This document shows, in pieces, positions 24,610 through 36,989 of a DNA stretch of 64,000 nucleotides. Numbering within the stretch: the first letter of the stretch is position 1; every line of letters starts with the position of its first letter. Source of the stretch: Triops longicaudatus (lineage: Eukaryota > Arthropoda > Branchiopoda > Notostraca > Triopsidae); NCBI GenBank assembly GCA_022885665.1, contig JAGQDJ010000148.1:124001-188000 (forward strand), written 5' to 3'. The notes under the pieces were generated by a model. The model did not search any database. It saw only the letters and a list, made by a program, of their open reading frames with translations, and was not told where the DNA came from. The position numbers were made by a program, and so were the translations under genes.

Positions 24610-25405
24610 TCTGGCCCTGGTTTGTAGTAACAAGGAGTTGGACGTTCAACATTTTTTGGGCAAATTTTTAGTGTCTGAGAATCACTACTGAAAGGTAACG
24701 GTGAAAGTCAGAGGCACCGTAATTCACAGAAATACAGGCCATAGAGAAAATTGTGCATCACCTATAAGAAGATGCAAAAAAAGTCTTACGCCTCCCGGTA
24801 AATATGATGTTCAAATTTACCCAGTGAGCTCTGACGCTTTTTCCATGTTATAGCTTATGGGTTTTTGGGGTAGAGCGCGCCGCGGTCAGAAGAGTCGCGA
24901 CTTATGATGAAAAGCGCATGAAAACTCAGCTCAGAGACCAAAACTTCCCTTTAAATTGAAAAACTGTGGACCTACAAGACTAAAGTAGAGGAAGAAATCA
25001 TAAGAAGTCTGAATCTGAAAATAAATGTTTCAAGACTTAATTTCTTATTTTCCGCAATTCTCTTTTCATTCAATTTTTTTCTCAAAATTATCAGGAGTTA
25101 TTTTCTGCAAACGTGAAACGTGTTCATCTTACGAACAGTACGGTGCAAACAGAACTTTTCTGTAACAGTGTCATATCTGAATTTCTTTCGTGCAATTGTT
25201 GTTTTTGTCCAAAGTTCTACCTTGGTGGGGTAACGTTGATCGGACACCTTACAAATTAAATATTCGCGAATGTGGCCATGGAAGCTCGTTACCTTATTTG
25301 ATTCTGCAATATATATTTTTTTACAGAAAACATTCTGTTTTACTTTTGCTCAGAAATTAGACGCAGTAGATAAGAAAAACGAAAAAAAGAAGTTTTATGT
25401 GCAAA
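24610..25405 (+). repeat. R2 interspersed repeat, copy 2
   Basis: Aligns with copies 1 and 3. Landmarks are GGCAAATTTTTAGTGTCTGA, CACTACTGAAAGGTAACGG, CCCAGTGAGCTCTGAC, GAGCGCGCCGCGGTCAG, ACTGTGGACCTACAAGACT, TGTCATATCTGAATTTC and, near the end, TTTACTTTTGCTCAGAAATT. No coding frame is retained. Its left edge lies about 10 bp from the Harbinger-like MITE end. Confidence 0.7.
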
Positions 25406-26462
25406 ATAACCCCAGATGATGGCTTTGAGTCATGTCAGTAATTTTATGGCTGTTCTTGATTTGTACAATTTTCACGGTTGCAAAAATGAGACATCCAGTT
25501 ATATTTGTTTAGTAATTATGTACAGTACTATTTCGTGGCTCATTAAAAAATAGCAACTATATTTGCGTTAATGAAACATTGAAAATACGTAGTACTTTTT
25601 ATTAACTTCAGTGATATTTAAGGCGCTGTTAAGAACTAAGTCAGCTACACCAGTAGGGGCGCCACCGTGCTGCATAACAGTCATTACTCCTCCTTACATA
25701 ATTACATCGCCATGATTTATTACTACTTGTTTGTACGTTGATTTACCGTCCACGGCTCACGTGTTCTACCCGACGGGCATGTGTTACTCGCTGCCACCCT
25801 TTGCAGCCCCAAGGACCCACCCTTCAACCACCCGCCCATAAAAAAAGTGAATACAAATGGGAATGTTTGGACGCGATTTAGGCACAGACATGGCGGAGCG
25901 GAGGCTGTCTGTCAGCCCAAGACATTAAGACTAAAGCAAAGTGTATGTTTCTCTGCGCTGTTCGTTTTCGCGAAGCTCTATCTCTCGAGGAATTTTTTTT
26001 TAGGCTGCCTTCTTAACGTGGCAACAAGATTTCCTTCTGTAAATTTAGCTTGTTTGCTGTAGAATGCAGTTTGGGCAAGTTAACTGGGCATTCACACATG
26101 GCACATATCTTTCGACAGTCTGTCAAGTCGAAGACTTGTTTTTGCTTTAAGTTATGCTTCCATCAGAAGCCGAAAGAAAGGGTTCCGGTTGCGTTCCGAA
26201 AGATTGAAAAGCAATCGCACTTTTACAGTGCTTTAGACACATTTGGATTCAAACATGAAAAGTATATTAATACTGTTAATTATGATTAAGCGTCCTATTA
26301 TTGATATAATAGTCTCGCTGAGGTTCAAACATTTAATTACGGTGCAAAATATTCTTTGTAGGCATTCGATTACGGCTTTATCAGTAGACTCCTTGTCATT
26401 CAAGAAACGGCTGATTCAACACAGAAAGCGTTTAAGTTTCCAACAGCGTTTTTCGACCTTAT
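25406..26462. other. No gene seen
   Basis: A few frames of 70-93 codons overlap one another at 25781-26464 with no motif. A slightly GC-richer patch is present at 25740-25990. Confidence 0.45.
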
Positions 26463-26550
26463 GATAGGTTAGGCTAGGTGAAGTTAAAAAGGTTAAAAAC
26501 AGATCAAGTAACCAAAGGCTATGTTACGTGAAAGTATACGTTAGGGTTAG
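26463..26550 (+). repeat. Short degenerate TTAGG-like array
   Basis: AGGTTAGGCTAGGTGAAGTT followed by GGTTA-like words, G-rich strand on +. Confidence 0.5.
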
Positions 26551-27235
26551 TAGAGGAAGAACTGAACAGTTGACACGTAGAACAAACCTTGCAGAAATCG
26601 TAACTAATGAACTACTAGTATTTTGAAACTGGAGAAAATCACACACCTAATGGATACAACGAAGTAAAATTGGGGAAATTTTCTTCACAAAAAAGCACAG
26701 AGTACACGAGAAAAAAAAAATAAAAACTGAATTTGTGGCACAATTTGTAAGAAAGGGGTAAACGTAAATTCGGTGTACCTCTCAACGTATCTGCCGAAAA
26801 AATAAGCAAAAATACTTTTCGTGTAGGCGATAAGTTGAAGAATCATTTTTTCAAAGATGCGCTATAAATTCGCTCTACTGATTTTGTACTAGATTTTAGA
26901 GCTTTAAAGTGATGGTTTAGTACGCTTTGGACACAGCCATTTTTACCATGACGTGGAACCGACTTGGCAGCGCTGCGCCCTAGCCACAATTTAAAATGCC
27001 TACTTGACCACTCCCACAGACCAAAACATATCAGAGAAAATGGCGGACTCCCTTACAACGCTGCCTTTTCTTGAAGTCATTAAGCATTTGGTCAAAATCA
27101 TGCATTTTTTAGGACAAGTCAGTGCTAGAAAGTTTCCAATATCGACAGGACATGTAACTGTTAGTTTTCATTAAGATATTTTAACTTCGTAATGCATTTT
27201 TTGGTGCTTTTCTGTTATACGCCCCATGGACTGAT
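26551..27235. other. No gene seen
   Basis: A/T-rich, without repeat ends or coding signal that I can identify. Confidence 0.45.
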
Positions 27236-27302
27236 AGGTTTAAATAAGTTATGTCATGTGAGGTTCAGTTAGGTTAGGTTAGACTAAGCTAGGTGAGTCT
27301 AG
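27236..27302 (+). repeat. Short degenerate TTAGG-like array
   Basis: Contains CAGTTAGGTTAGGTTAGACT, one of the better preserved 5-bp runs in the window, G-rich strand on +. Confidence 0.6.
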
Positions 27303-27593
27303 TTTTGTTTTTCGTCCTTTTGGAACATGCAATTTTTAGCCAGGATAGTAGAGTATCGAACGCACATAACTTTAGTCTCTAATTTTGTCTGAAGAGAAAA
27401 CGTTAAGAGAAAAATCAAAAGCAGGAAAGTGCCCACACTGTCCCATCCCTCCTCTGAATTCATTGGAAAAAAAAGTCACGTAAGGTGACTGTATTTTTCT
27501 AATGCACTAAACACGTGCATCTGATTTTGTCAACTACCAAATTTGTCTACTACATTTTGGTCTCGACAGGTTGACAAAATCGGAGTTCTTTTG

Positions 27594-27860
27594 CAAATTA
27601 GGTAAGATTAGTTTAATTTAAGTTAGGTTAATTTAAGCTAGGTTGTAAAATGAGGTAAGGTTAAGTTACGGTAGGTAACGTTAGGTTATGAACTTAAAGC
27701 TAAAATAAAGATAGGCTAGGTATACTCATGTTAAGGTGTCAGAACCTAGCTTAGGTTAAGTTAATGAAGCTAGATTGGGTAAAATTTACATCACGTTAGG
27801 TAAATCTGAGTGAAGAAACGTTAAATTACGCTAATTTAGCCTAATGAAGTGAAGTTTTGA
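27594..27860 (+). repeat. Degenerate TTAGG-like array
   Basis: Words such as GGTAAG, GTTAGGTTAA, AGGTTGT and ACGTTAGGTTA keep a loose 5-bp phase, G-rich strand on +. Confidence 0.55.
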
Positions 27861-28091
27861 CGCCAGAAGTACCCGGAACCTAAATGAACACTTATCAGTA
27901 TTCATGTTTTACAGTGACGTTTGAGAAAGATTATCTCTGAAAGACTATCATAGCTTAGAATACGAACAAAGTTTCGTATGCTTAACTAATACTTAATCTA
28001 TATTGACCTGCAAATTTTTTACAGAACCAAAAAACGTTGACCACCTCAGGTAGTAATATTAACCGAACAAGGCTTGTATAGCCAAATACTA

Positions 28092-28259
28092 CAGGAAAAC
28101 CTTGCTGTAACGGATGCTGGCTATAGCAGACAACGGGCTATTTTGTACAAGGTCGCGTGTCCTAGTGAAACGAATGACATTTAAGTGGCCATTACAGACA
28201 ATCGGGCGGAACGAACTATTTTCCGTCTCCCTGCTGCCCGCTATAACAAGGTTTTTCTG
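28092..28259. mobile_element. 168-bp pogo/Tigger-like MITE
   Basis: Ends CAGGAAAACCTTGCTGTAAC (from 28092) and the inverse of CAGAAAAACCTTGTTATAGC (ending 28259) form an imperfect inverted repeat that continues inward. TA precedes the left end (28090-28091); the right flank is TG, one change from TA. CAG...CTG ends with a TA target are typical of pogo/Tigger-type elements. Far too short for a transposase. Confidence 0.7.
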
Positions 28260-28261
28260 TG

Positions 28262-29105
28262 CTTCTTTACGTCACGTGTGTGTAACATCTTAGTAAGTTA
28301 GAAAGTGAGCGAATCCTTTTTCTTGTTCTCAAAACCTGTATACTTTGTATCTATCAACAAAAGCCTCTCTAACCACGCCGTTTTTTCTTACAAGGGGGGC
28401 GCTTCTTTGGGGATGCAAAGTGAGAAGTAAGGCTTTGGTGGGGGTAGGACCAGTGGAGAAAGGCAAGCTGGCAATGTTTAGCCATGGAAGAGAATATAAA
28501 TGAGACTGAGTGTTAGTGATGTGTTTATGAGGATAGGCGAAGAGTGCGAGGTTCGCCATGCCCGTCATTCCCCAGGCACAACGTCAAAATATTGCTCCTT
28601 GCCTTGCTCTGACAAATAGCCCAGCTTTTTTTTTTTCTTTCTTTCTACGATTTTATTCTGGAGCTGTTCTTTTTCCCAAGCAAAGGGAAACAGCGCTCGG
28701 ATGTTTCATTCTTTGTCGGGGTGACGAAAAACAAAAAGCCAACGGAGAAGCTGTGCTCTTCAGATTTCTGCTTGTCTTCTGTTTCTTTTTGGTGTGGCTC
28801 ACTTAACTTGGAGTCAGAAATGGAATAAAGTTTACTTTCTGAGGCTATTTTCACTCGATCCGATTTTAGAGTCATGACAGTAGCCGATTGCAATGTAACG
28901 AAAGGTACAGCTCATTTCCGGTGGGCTCGAGTGGCTGTAGAACATGGGAATCTTCGGCTTTTCCAGCTCCATTGACGGTTTCGTTTGACTAACAGGCTAA
29001 TGGATTACAAATACAGTACCTTCTTTCTTATCCGCACACGGTTTAACCGGGTTAAATGACATACCCTTTCGTCGAAAAGTTTAACGTTGTCCAGGTGAAG
29101 AACTG
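28262..29105. other. No gene seen
   Basis: Slightly GC-richer, with frames of about 80 codons on both strands that overlap and lack motifs. Confidence 0.45.
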
Positions 29106-29395
29106 GTGTGAATGTCGAGTTAGGCAAGATCGGGTTAAATTACGTAAAGTATGATTATGTTAGATTAGGCCACGTTTGGTTAGGTTAGTTTAATAAATTT
29201 AAGGTTGAGTCACATTAAGTTTAGACTACGTTAAGTTAGGCTAGGCAAGGTTAAGTTGAGTAAAACCAGATTTGGGAAAGAAAATTGTGTTTCATGAGGT
29301 TAGTTAAGGTTGAGTTAGGTATGGTAAAGTTATGTTAGATTGGGATGTATTAGACTAGGTTAGAGATAAATTGGACTAAGCTTAGATAGAAATTT
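29106..29395 (+). repeat. Degenerate TTAGG-like array
   Basis: Runs such as GGTTAGGTTAG, AAGTTAGGCTAGGC and GGTTGAGTTAGG, G-rich strand on +. Confidence 0.6.
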
Positions 29396-29672
29396 TTTAC
29401 TCTTTTACAACTTGTGTCAGAGTTTTTATTGCACGTGACTTAAAATTTAAAAAATTGGTTTCCAACGTTACGTAATGCGGCACTAACCATTTTTGTTTAT
29501 AAAAACCGTGTGATAGCAACAAAAGTTCACTGGCACGTAGAACCAAGTTATCCTACCTTACATTTTGAACTTCCTGTCAAAGCTCTTTCATAAAATTAGA
29601 CGATGGTACTATGAACGTTTCCTTACTCTAAAAAACGATTTTCGCTTGGGACCTTGGCAACAATGAAAATTC

Positions 29673-29728
29673 AGCTAAGTTAGACAGGTCATGTTAATTG
29701 ACATTAACATGACCTGTCTAACTTAGCT
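29673..29728. repeat. Perfect 26-bp palindrome, 4-nt loop, at an array orientation switch
   Basis: Left arm 29673-29698 (starts AGCTAAGTTAGACAGG) is exactly inverted at 29703-29728, with loop TGAC. Arrays to the left (29106-29395) have the GTTAG strand on +, whereas the tract to the right has CTAAC on +. The hairpin itself is made of the array-like words. Confidence 0.95.
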
Positions 29729-30032
29729 TAACGTAACTTATCTAACGTAATATTAAGATTAAGAACTTAATTTAACTAAACAAACCCATCCTGTCCTATA
29801 CAATTACTTGTAACTTAGTCTAAGTTAACTTATTTATCCTAATGCAACCTATCTTTACTAAACAAACCTCACTTAATTTGGTTACCGTAACATAACAGAA
29901 CTACTCAAGCCCATCCTAAAATTTAACCTATCAAACCTAAATGAGCGTAACTTCACCAACTTAACATAACTACAGAATCGAAATGAACGTTAGCTTAGCT
30001 ATAGAATTGTTTTAATTTAACCTCACTCTAAC
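29729..30032 (-). repeat. Degenerate TTAGG-like array, reversed orientation
   Basis: The + strand shows TAACC-like words (AACGTAACTTATCTAAC, CAAACCTCACTTAA, TAACTTCACC), so the G-rich strand is on minus. It lies between the 26-bp palindrome and the Harbinger-like MITE. Confidence 0.55.
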
Positions 30033-30035
30033 TAA

Positions 30036-30181
30036 GGGAGCGTACTTTAATGGCGCTATCACTGGGCCAGTGATGACGCTTAATGTTATAAAATTGGGAA
30101 AACAGCCAAAATTGATGGCGAAATGGGAGGATAGGGTCCAAAAATGGCACATTTCTGATGGCGCTATTAAAGTACGCTCCC
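30036..30181. mobile_element. 146-bp Harbinger-like MITE with TAA duplication
   Basis: Inverted ends GGGAGCGTACTTTAATGGCG and the inverse of GGGAGCGTACTTTAATAGCG differ at one position over about 22 bp. They are flanked by TAA on both sides (30033-30035 and 30182-30184). A three-base TWA duplication with G-rich ends is the PIF/Harbinger hallmark. A partial relative lies at 24501-24602. It has no coding capacity. Confidence 0.85.
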
Positions 30182-30184
30182 TAA

Positions 30185-30415
30185 GGTAGCTTTTACTTCA
30201 ACTTTCTCAAGGTCTATGACTCCTAGATTAAGTAAGTCAAGATAAGTTTACCTAGGATTAGTTTTACTTACATTAGGCTAGATTTGATTAACTTTTCAAC
30301 TTTTAGAATTGTGTTTGTGAGGTTACTTAAAGCTTCTTAGGTTAGTCTAAGTTGGTGTTAGTTTAGGTAAGTGCGGTAATGTTAAGTTAGGTTAGTCTTA
30401 ACATTGCTAGATTAT
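30185..30415 (+). repeat. Degenerate TTAGG-like array, forward again
   Basis: After the MITE the G-rich strand returns to +: CTTAGGTTAGTCTAAG, TTAGTTTAGG and AAGTTAGGTTAGTC occur near 30330-30405. Confidence 0.5.
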
Positions 30416-33400
30416 AAAGAAAAGGAACTGGGCCGAGAACTATAACTGAAAACATATCCTTCGATCGGCAAAAGCCCTGGAAATCTATTAAAACCGTATC
30501 ACTCCCACTCGTCAACCGCGAGATGGACCGAAGAGACGTCGAGTGGAAAAGGACAGCCCTAGACCAAGACCCCTGGATTTATGGCTGATTATACATGCCT
30601 CTCTCTTTGGGATCCAGATCTTGTCGTCAAAACCGTTATGCAGTTATCAGACCACCATTAACTTTCGGTATCGCCTCTTTCTTGCTTCAGTCAAGGGTGT
30701 AGCTTTGAGAAGAGATATTTTCACCCCGTTGCGTAATACCCTCGTTCACCCTCTTGTACTAAACCATTGTTGTAGTACATCATTATGATTCATTCGGTCT
30801 CTGTGATTTTCTCTTTTCTTTGTGACGGTGACAAGATTTTATGAGAAAATAATAAATTTCAAAAACTTAAAATAATTGGCAGCGCACTTTCTTACAGTAG
30901 CAAATAAGCAAAACAGAAAGGCTACGGAAAATTAAGAAAGAACAGATTTACGACCAAAAAGTACCGTAACCTACTTACGAGCGTCCTTGGAATATTAGCA
31001 GCCGGAAATATGTAGCTAATTCATCAGTTTTTGTAACTGCTATTAAACGTTCCAGGGCACAAACCGGGGCACGTTCACTGAGCGGATTACTATAAGTCTT
31101 ACATTCGTAAAATACAAAATCGTTCCGTGTTACCGAACAAGTAAAGGAAATGGCGGTCAGGAGCCCTGACAATTACTTTCGGCTAGGTGTCCATTCGTTT
31201 CAAGGTTGTACTAATTTTTCATGTTTCACTGTGTAAGGGCTGGAGAAGGGAGGGAGGATGAGGGGGGACAGGTTGTCTTCTTTCTTTCCTTTTTGTTATA
31301 TTACTGTGGGGTGGCAAGCTTGAAAAATGCCCATTAGCAGTCCCCAAAGGATTCCCGGACTGCGTGTCAGTGCTGGAGCATCTCTCCCTTTTCGCTATTC
31401 ATTGCGTTGTCACATCAAGATGGCTGCCCGTCACTCATTGTCATCAAAGAGTTGACCACGCCAAAAGTTGGCCCGGCCTAATTTGTCACTGTCGACGAAA
31501 CCCTGTCGCAGGATAATGGCTTCACATTCTTTTAATGGGACACGCATGCATGTACCCCTCTGAAAAACCAAAGCTGCTTCCATATTCATACCCAAGAAAG
31601 AGGGAAACGGACAGCGCTTTGTTTACCTACTCCCCACGCGTGGCTCTCTGCACCACCTAGAACCACGCTACGCTTGCCACAACAAAGACATTTGGAGCAA
31701 AGTGAAGTGATGTCGCTTCATTGCCTTACTTTTCTACCAAACTTTGTTGCAATCTACCGTAATGCTTAAAACACTGTGTTTACATAAAATTAACACCAAA
31801 ACACGGAACTACGTAACCGAAGTCTTATTGTCCTCCTTTTGCAGAAAAATCGTTTGGTAATTCCCATGTAGTTCTCATTTTCTCATTCTACATTGAGTTC
31901 GTCGTAGCAAACTTTTAGTGTATTAAAATTCAGTGGGAAAATCCTACTCACAATGACCTCCCATGCAACCATTCTGCCTTGCGTGGGGTAAACGGTTGAC
32001 GTTTCCTGGCTGTCAGATATATTTGTCCAAGATTCTTGATTTTGTAGCAATATTATTTTGAATTTAAAGGTGAAGTTGGATGTTTACGGTTGTTCGCGTT
32101 CCCCTTACCCCAAAAAAAGAAAACAGGCTTAGTTGATCAAGTATTATTTAGTTAATCAGGTTAATTTAAGTTCCTTAACGCACGACAACTAAGGCCTTCA
32201 CTTAAGTTAAGTTTACGTACAACTTTAGTGAGTTTTTTTTTCCAACAAAATAAACCAAAAATGTCGTGTTGGATATCTGCTTTCACCTAAAAGATTTTTG
32301 TTCGTTGTTTCTTTTTTAAAATTTTGAAGCACAAGTTCAAGGTCGGGAGTAAGGATACTACATATCAGTAGAAATATTTTGAAGACCCACGCGAAAGGGA
32401 CGTCACCAGACTTTGATACAACGCCCAACAATGGTTGATCTTAACCAATTTTTCGGGAGTTGTCCACCCCTGCCACATTCACCCCTCTCACTAACTCCCT
32501 TGTCCAGAATTAGGGCTAAAAGCAGAATGCCTAGGAAAGTTTTTGTGTCTGGTCTGGGGGTTGTGGTGGGTGAAAAGGATATGAGGCGAAAAATTGATGC
32601 CAATGCATTGGTAAGAAACCTTCACTTGGTCATAAATCAGTTTAGCCAACTGATGGTCCTTCCATCTTTTGTGGGGGTTGGTTTTACTTTTACCCAATAC
32701 AAGCACCGCAGAATCCCCTCAGACTTAACGCTGGCAACGGCTAAAAACCATAGCTTTTGGTTCACTGACTCTCTGGTGTATGTATAGCCAACCCAGTAAA
32801 TCTGTCAGATCGCTTCCTTTTCAACTATAAAGCTAGAGCTAAGTTTCGAGCAACGTCAAGCACTTTCAATACCATTAAATAACGGACTGCAGCACTTGGC
32901 AAGAGACTTAAAGCAAACGAGAAACAAAACACCACGCAAGAGAATGCTATGGCGAGTGTCGGGTGATTTTGGATACCACTGTAGTCTAAACTCAAGCCCG
33001 AGTTCGACTTTCGCTCCCATGAACCAAATCCTTCAGCATCAAATTAACTGTTGCTTTATGTTTGCTGACGATTCAATGATAAACAGAAGAAAAGGCTTCT
33101 TTTGCCAACGTGGGAAATTTCGGGTAAACAGCCATGTAAAACGTTCTGAAATGAAGAAGGAGGTTAAAACTACGCGGCAGAAGCAAGCGTGCCGCTTGGA
33201 GCGCTGCTAGTGAATTTGTGAAACGTAAATGTTCACAAGAATTAGGAAGTTGCTTACAAAAGGAAAGTAGAAGGATATAGGACAGAAAATGGTACCAATT
33301 CTGTGCCAGTGTGTCAATTCAGTTCCAAACAATCAAAACTAGTGCACCAGGTTGCCTGATTTTCATTTTCCGTAGAGTAAAATAGTAGAAAAATTCAACC

Positions 33401-34247
33401 GCAATTTACAAATTTATCAAAAACTTTTTAAAGAAAAGCTTAAATTAGTGCACTAGACATCTACAACACCAATATTGCTGTCACAACAGTTTCTTTGATT
33501 TTGTAACCACTTTTTCTAACATGATGCCTGAAAAATTCCCATGTTATTCTCCCATAAGGGGTTTGCGTATAACGGGGCCTTAAATAGCTATTCGTGCGTG
33601 TCCTATAGTCCGACTGTCTTATACGTGATTTACAAGGAAACTGAACTAAAATACATTACACTTGGTAAACCCTATTTAAATACACTCATTAAACTGGAAA
33701 CTGCGTATTTCGAGAATGCATCTTTTCCTGAAAAAGTAAAGAAAACTGTTAAGAATAGAACTGTTGTTGCAAGCCATATTGCTGTTGAAAAAAAAATAAG
33801 GCGCTATTTGCATTGTTTTTTACACTATTTTTCTCAAAAACGTCAAGTGTTCTAGACCTACAACGAAATTTGCAATTTGTTCCCTTCGAAACAATTACTG
33901 AATTTCTTGTCGCGTTTTGTGAAAATGTAATAAAACGCTACAGTGTAAACCTGTCAATTCCAATACTTTACAACGGTTCTGAATGGAACTACAGGTGAAA
34001 AGTGTGCCGTGAACCTAACTGTTGATAGAGAGCTCTTGTGATAACAATTAACGAGTACATCGAACCTCAAAAGGCACAATTTTGGTAACTATTTGTTTTT
34101 CTTATTTTCTTGTCACGGAAACATGTGATAACACTTTTAAGGTACAATTAAGTTTATTGAAAAGCGTTTGGTCTTGTTCTAACTACCAAAATAATACCGA
34201 TTCTTTTCTCTATCTTCTTTAAGAAAGTAGGCTAGGTGCGTAATATC
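30416..34247. other. Long unassigned stretch
   Basis: Open frames up to 124 codons (32413-32787) occur without motifs. A weak TTAGG-like patch lies at 32130-32220. An FADD-like tetrapeptide in a frame near 33056 is discussed among the rejected items. No RNA gene or TIR pair found. Confidence 0.4.
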
Positions 34248-34740
34248 GCTCCCATAAAGCGATTAGCAAATTTTTTTAGCCGTATTTCTGAAATATTTAA
34301 ATAAAAGTAGCCACAATTGTAGCCTTGATGCTTGATAACCGGCGGTAAAGCGACGAAAAGCTTGCCCCAAAAAACAAATCTAAAGAGCTGCTATAGTTGT
34401 TGAATACTGACACTGGAAACAATAAACAAACATAGCTAATCTGTGAACAGGTCGCTTATTATGGTTACTGATCTGCACTTGTATCATTTCCCGTTGATGA
34501 AGCATCTGTAAGCGTGATAGACATTATTAAGCGCACTTGGTCTCATCTACAAAGGCTAAAAGACACCATCTGCCTTGTTGCTTTTTGCTACCTTTTTTAA
34601 TTTAAAAATAAAAGAAAGTAAGAAAGTTTCGTAATTCGAAAGTAATTCGAAGCCTACCGCAAGACTTGCAGTTTCTCCCCCATAAAGCAATTACCGAGCG
34701 CTTCTTGGCCGTAATCTTAGGAAAAAGTAGCGACAATACC
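34248..34740 (+). repeat. Old local duplication
   Basis: Two segments about 427 bp apart share CTCCCATAAAGCRATTA, AGCCGTA/GGCCGTAATC and AAAAAGTAGC(C/G)ACAAT: 34248-34320 and 34675-34740. Spacing and order are the same in both, which suggests either a decayed tandem duplication or two fragments of one element. Confidence 0.45.
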
Positions 34741-36494
34741 ACCAGGCTCTGCAGGTTTGTTTGTCGTTGCCAAGCCGCAGAAATATGTTCAACTGCCAAA
34801 AGAAACCCCTCTAAAACCCTCCCGGGCAAATTCGGTAGGAGTATTTATAAGGCACTCGCTTGATTTGACATTTTAGACGTTGTTTGGCCTTTGGGACTTT
34901 TTTCGTTTCCTTGGCCTCCATTTTTCCTTCTTAGCTTAATCTTCCTCAGCATCCCTGCTAACTTGTAAGTTTTACCGTGGGCATTTGTGCTACCCAAGAT
35001 CTAATTGAACTCGGTAAGGTTTTTGGGTGGGGTGGTCAGGGCGGATGAAACAGCTTCTTTCTTCAACTCATTATGGATTGGATCCTTTTTCGTGCGGCTC
35101 GGGCCGAGTCTCATGTCACCAATTTGCTGTCAGGATTCACCTTAGCCTTACACTGCCACCGGCCCATTTTATGAACCCTGTTGGCCTCTTTCGACCCCCC
35201 ATTGAACGTGAAGATCGGGTAAAATTGCGGGAAAGGGCTTTTTGTTTTGTGTTGCGTTATTATCTTTGCCATGCTTTTTTCTCTTCCTTTGCAGTGGAGG
35301 AGGTTACTGTTGTGAGTGTTACCAACGTGACTTTGACGCTCAAGACAATAAAGCTCCAGAACGAACAATATTTTCTGCTACTTGTTAGGTTTTAATGAGA
35401 AAAATTATATACTTTATTAAGTAATTGGGGTGAAAGTTACATTAGAGTTTGAACATTTATGCGGTTTTAAAAATAACCACAAGAATCTAAACTCGATTTG
35501 GGGTAAACAGAGAACGAAAATTCAAAGCGCGTTTTTTCCTTTTCTTATCTATTTTGGCTAATTTTACAGTAAAAGCGAGAAAAAAGCTCTTTAGATTACC
35601 ATGTATAATTGAATAATTTACTAAGTTTTCACTTACATGATAGCGTGTGTGTTCTATTTATAAAGTACGCAATCGGAGGTTACAACACGCAGGTACAGCT
35701 TGACATGGGAGTAAGAAATTGCTCGACAGAAAATCAGAAATAACAGCGTGCGCAAAATTTCCTTTGGTCATTGTTAACGTGCATGAGCAAACATGGTTGA
35801 CGATTTTTTAAGGAAAATTATCATTTGTCATTTCAGGAAAAAATATAAACGAAAAATTTAAAGTCAGAAAAAGGGAAAGTCAAGCTTCATAACTTATATT
35901 TGTTTTTCATATTCGCATTTTTTTTTGTTTTTGCATTTCCTACGGTCTTTTCTATTGCTTTTTTCTTGCCTTTACACATTGCGTTCAATTTCAAGGGGGT
36001 TTGACGTGTCAGTTGAGTTTCCATATCATTTTTCATCACAAGTCGCCAGTGTCCTGGCCACGACGCAGTCCACTCCAAAATCCCGTGAGCTGTAATGCGG
36101 GAAAAGATTCAGAGTTGAGTGGACAATTATAAAGATCCAGTTTGCCCACATGTAAAAGGTTTTAGGTGTGTTTGATTTATAAGACATAAGAAATGGACAT
36201 CACGTTTTACTTTTGGAAGAAAAGTGAGCTAGCTTTCGTAGTTGCCATTTAGAAGTGAGAAAACGGAGACACTACAAATACGCCAAAGATATTACATATA
36301 TTTTAGCCTCCTCTTACACAAAGTGTTTCAAAACAAATACGTTATATTGCCATAATAAGAAAGCCTGTTCATTGGTGAATTTAAAACTCCTAATTTGATA
36401 CGTAGCACTGAATAGTTGATGAGCAGAAAATGGCCCACCCTTTTCTCCTAAAATATTCAAAAGTTACATCAAGCGCTCAAAATAACCCCAGCTG
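34741..36494. other. No gene seen
   Basis: The longest frame (122 codons, 35027-35395) is overlapped on the other strand and has no motif. No element ends identified. Confidence 0.45.
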
Positions 36495-36800
36495 ATGTAA
36501 CTTTAGGTTATGTTACTGTACTTCAGTTAAAGTCAGGCTAATACAGAACGCTGCACAGAACGCTGGTAAAATCGTACCAAATTGGTTAAACTGAGGTAAA
36601 ATATAAAGTTATTTAAAGTAGTTTAAAAACTATATTACTTTTTTAGCTTGGTTCGATCATGATTATGCTGAAATAAACGTTTACTTTACTCAAAATGCGT
36701 TAAGTCAGGTTACGTCAGGTTAGTTTGATCCACATAAGATTAGTTAATGAGCCACACTAGATGTCCTTACTTTAGGGTGGTGCCGGTTACATTAAGTTAG
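36495..36800 (+). repeat. Weak degenerate TTAGG-like array
   Basis: Scattered GGTTA, GGTTAC and CAGGTTAG words with the G-rich strand on +, best preserved near 36695-36725. Confidence 0.4.
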
Positions 36801-36989
36801 CGAAAGAAGACTACGTAAAATCTTTACGTTAAAAACGCGTCACTCCAGAAAAAAATGCAGCTATTATTACTAATCTGTTTTGGGTGTACACACCAAACGG
36901 GGAATTCTTCTTCTTTATTTAGTCACGAGCTTAACTTCAACTAGCTGTTGTATTAGGTGCGGAACAACAGATTTGGGCAACAATTAAAT

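Noticed and set aside
32413..32787. 124-codon open frame on + overlapped by frames on minus
   Set aside because: No domain, no splice context and competing frames on the other strand; length is compatible with chance.
32896..33210. FADD tetrapeptide in an open frame near 33056, resembling the reverse-transcriptase catalytic box
   Set aside because: Neighbouring residues do not follow any RT pattern, and no other RT motif occurs upstream or downstream in the frame, so I take it as chance.
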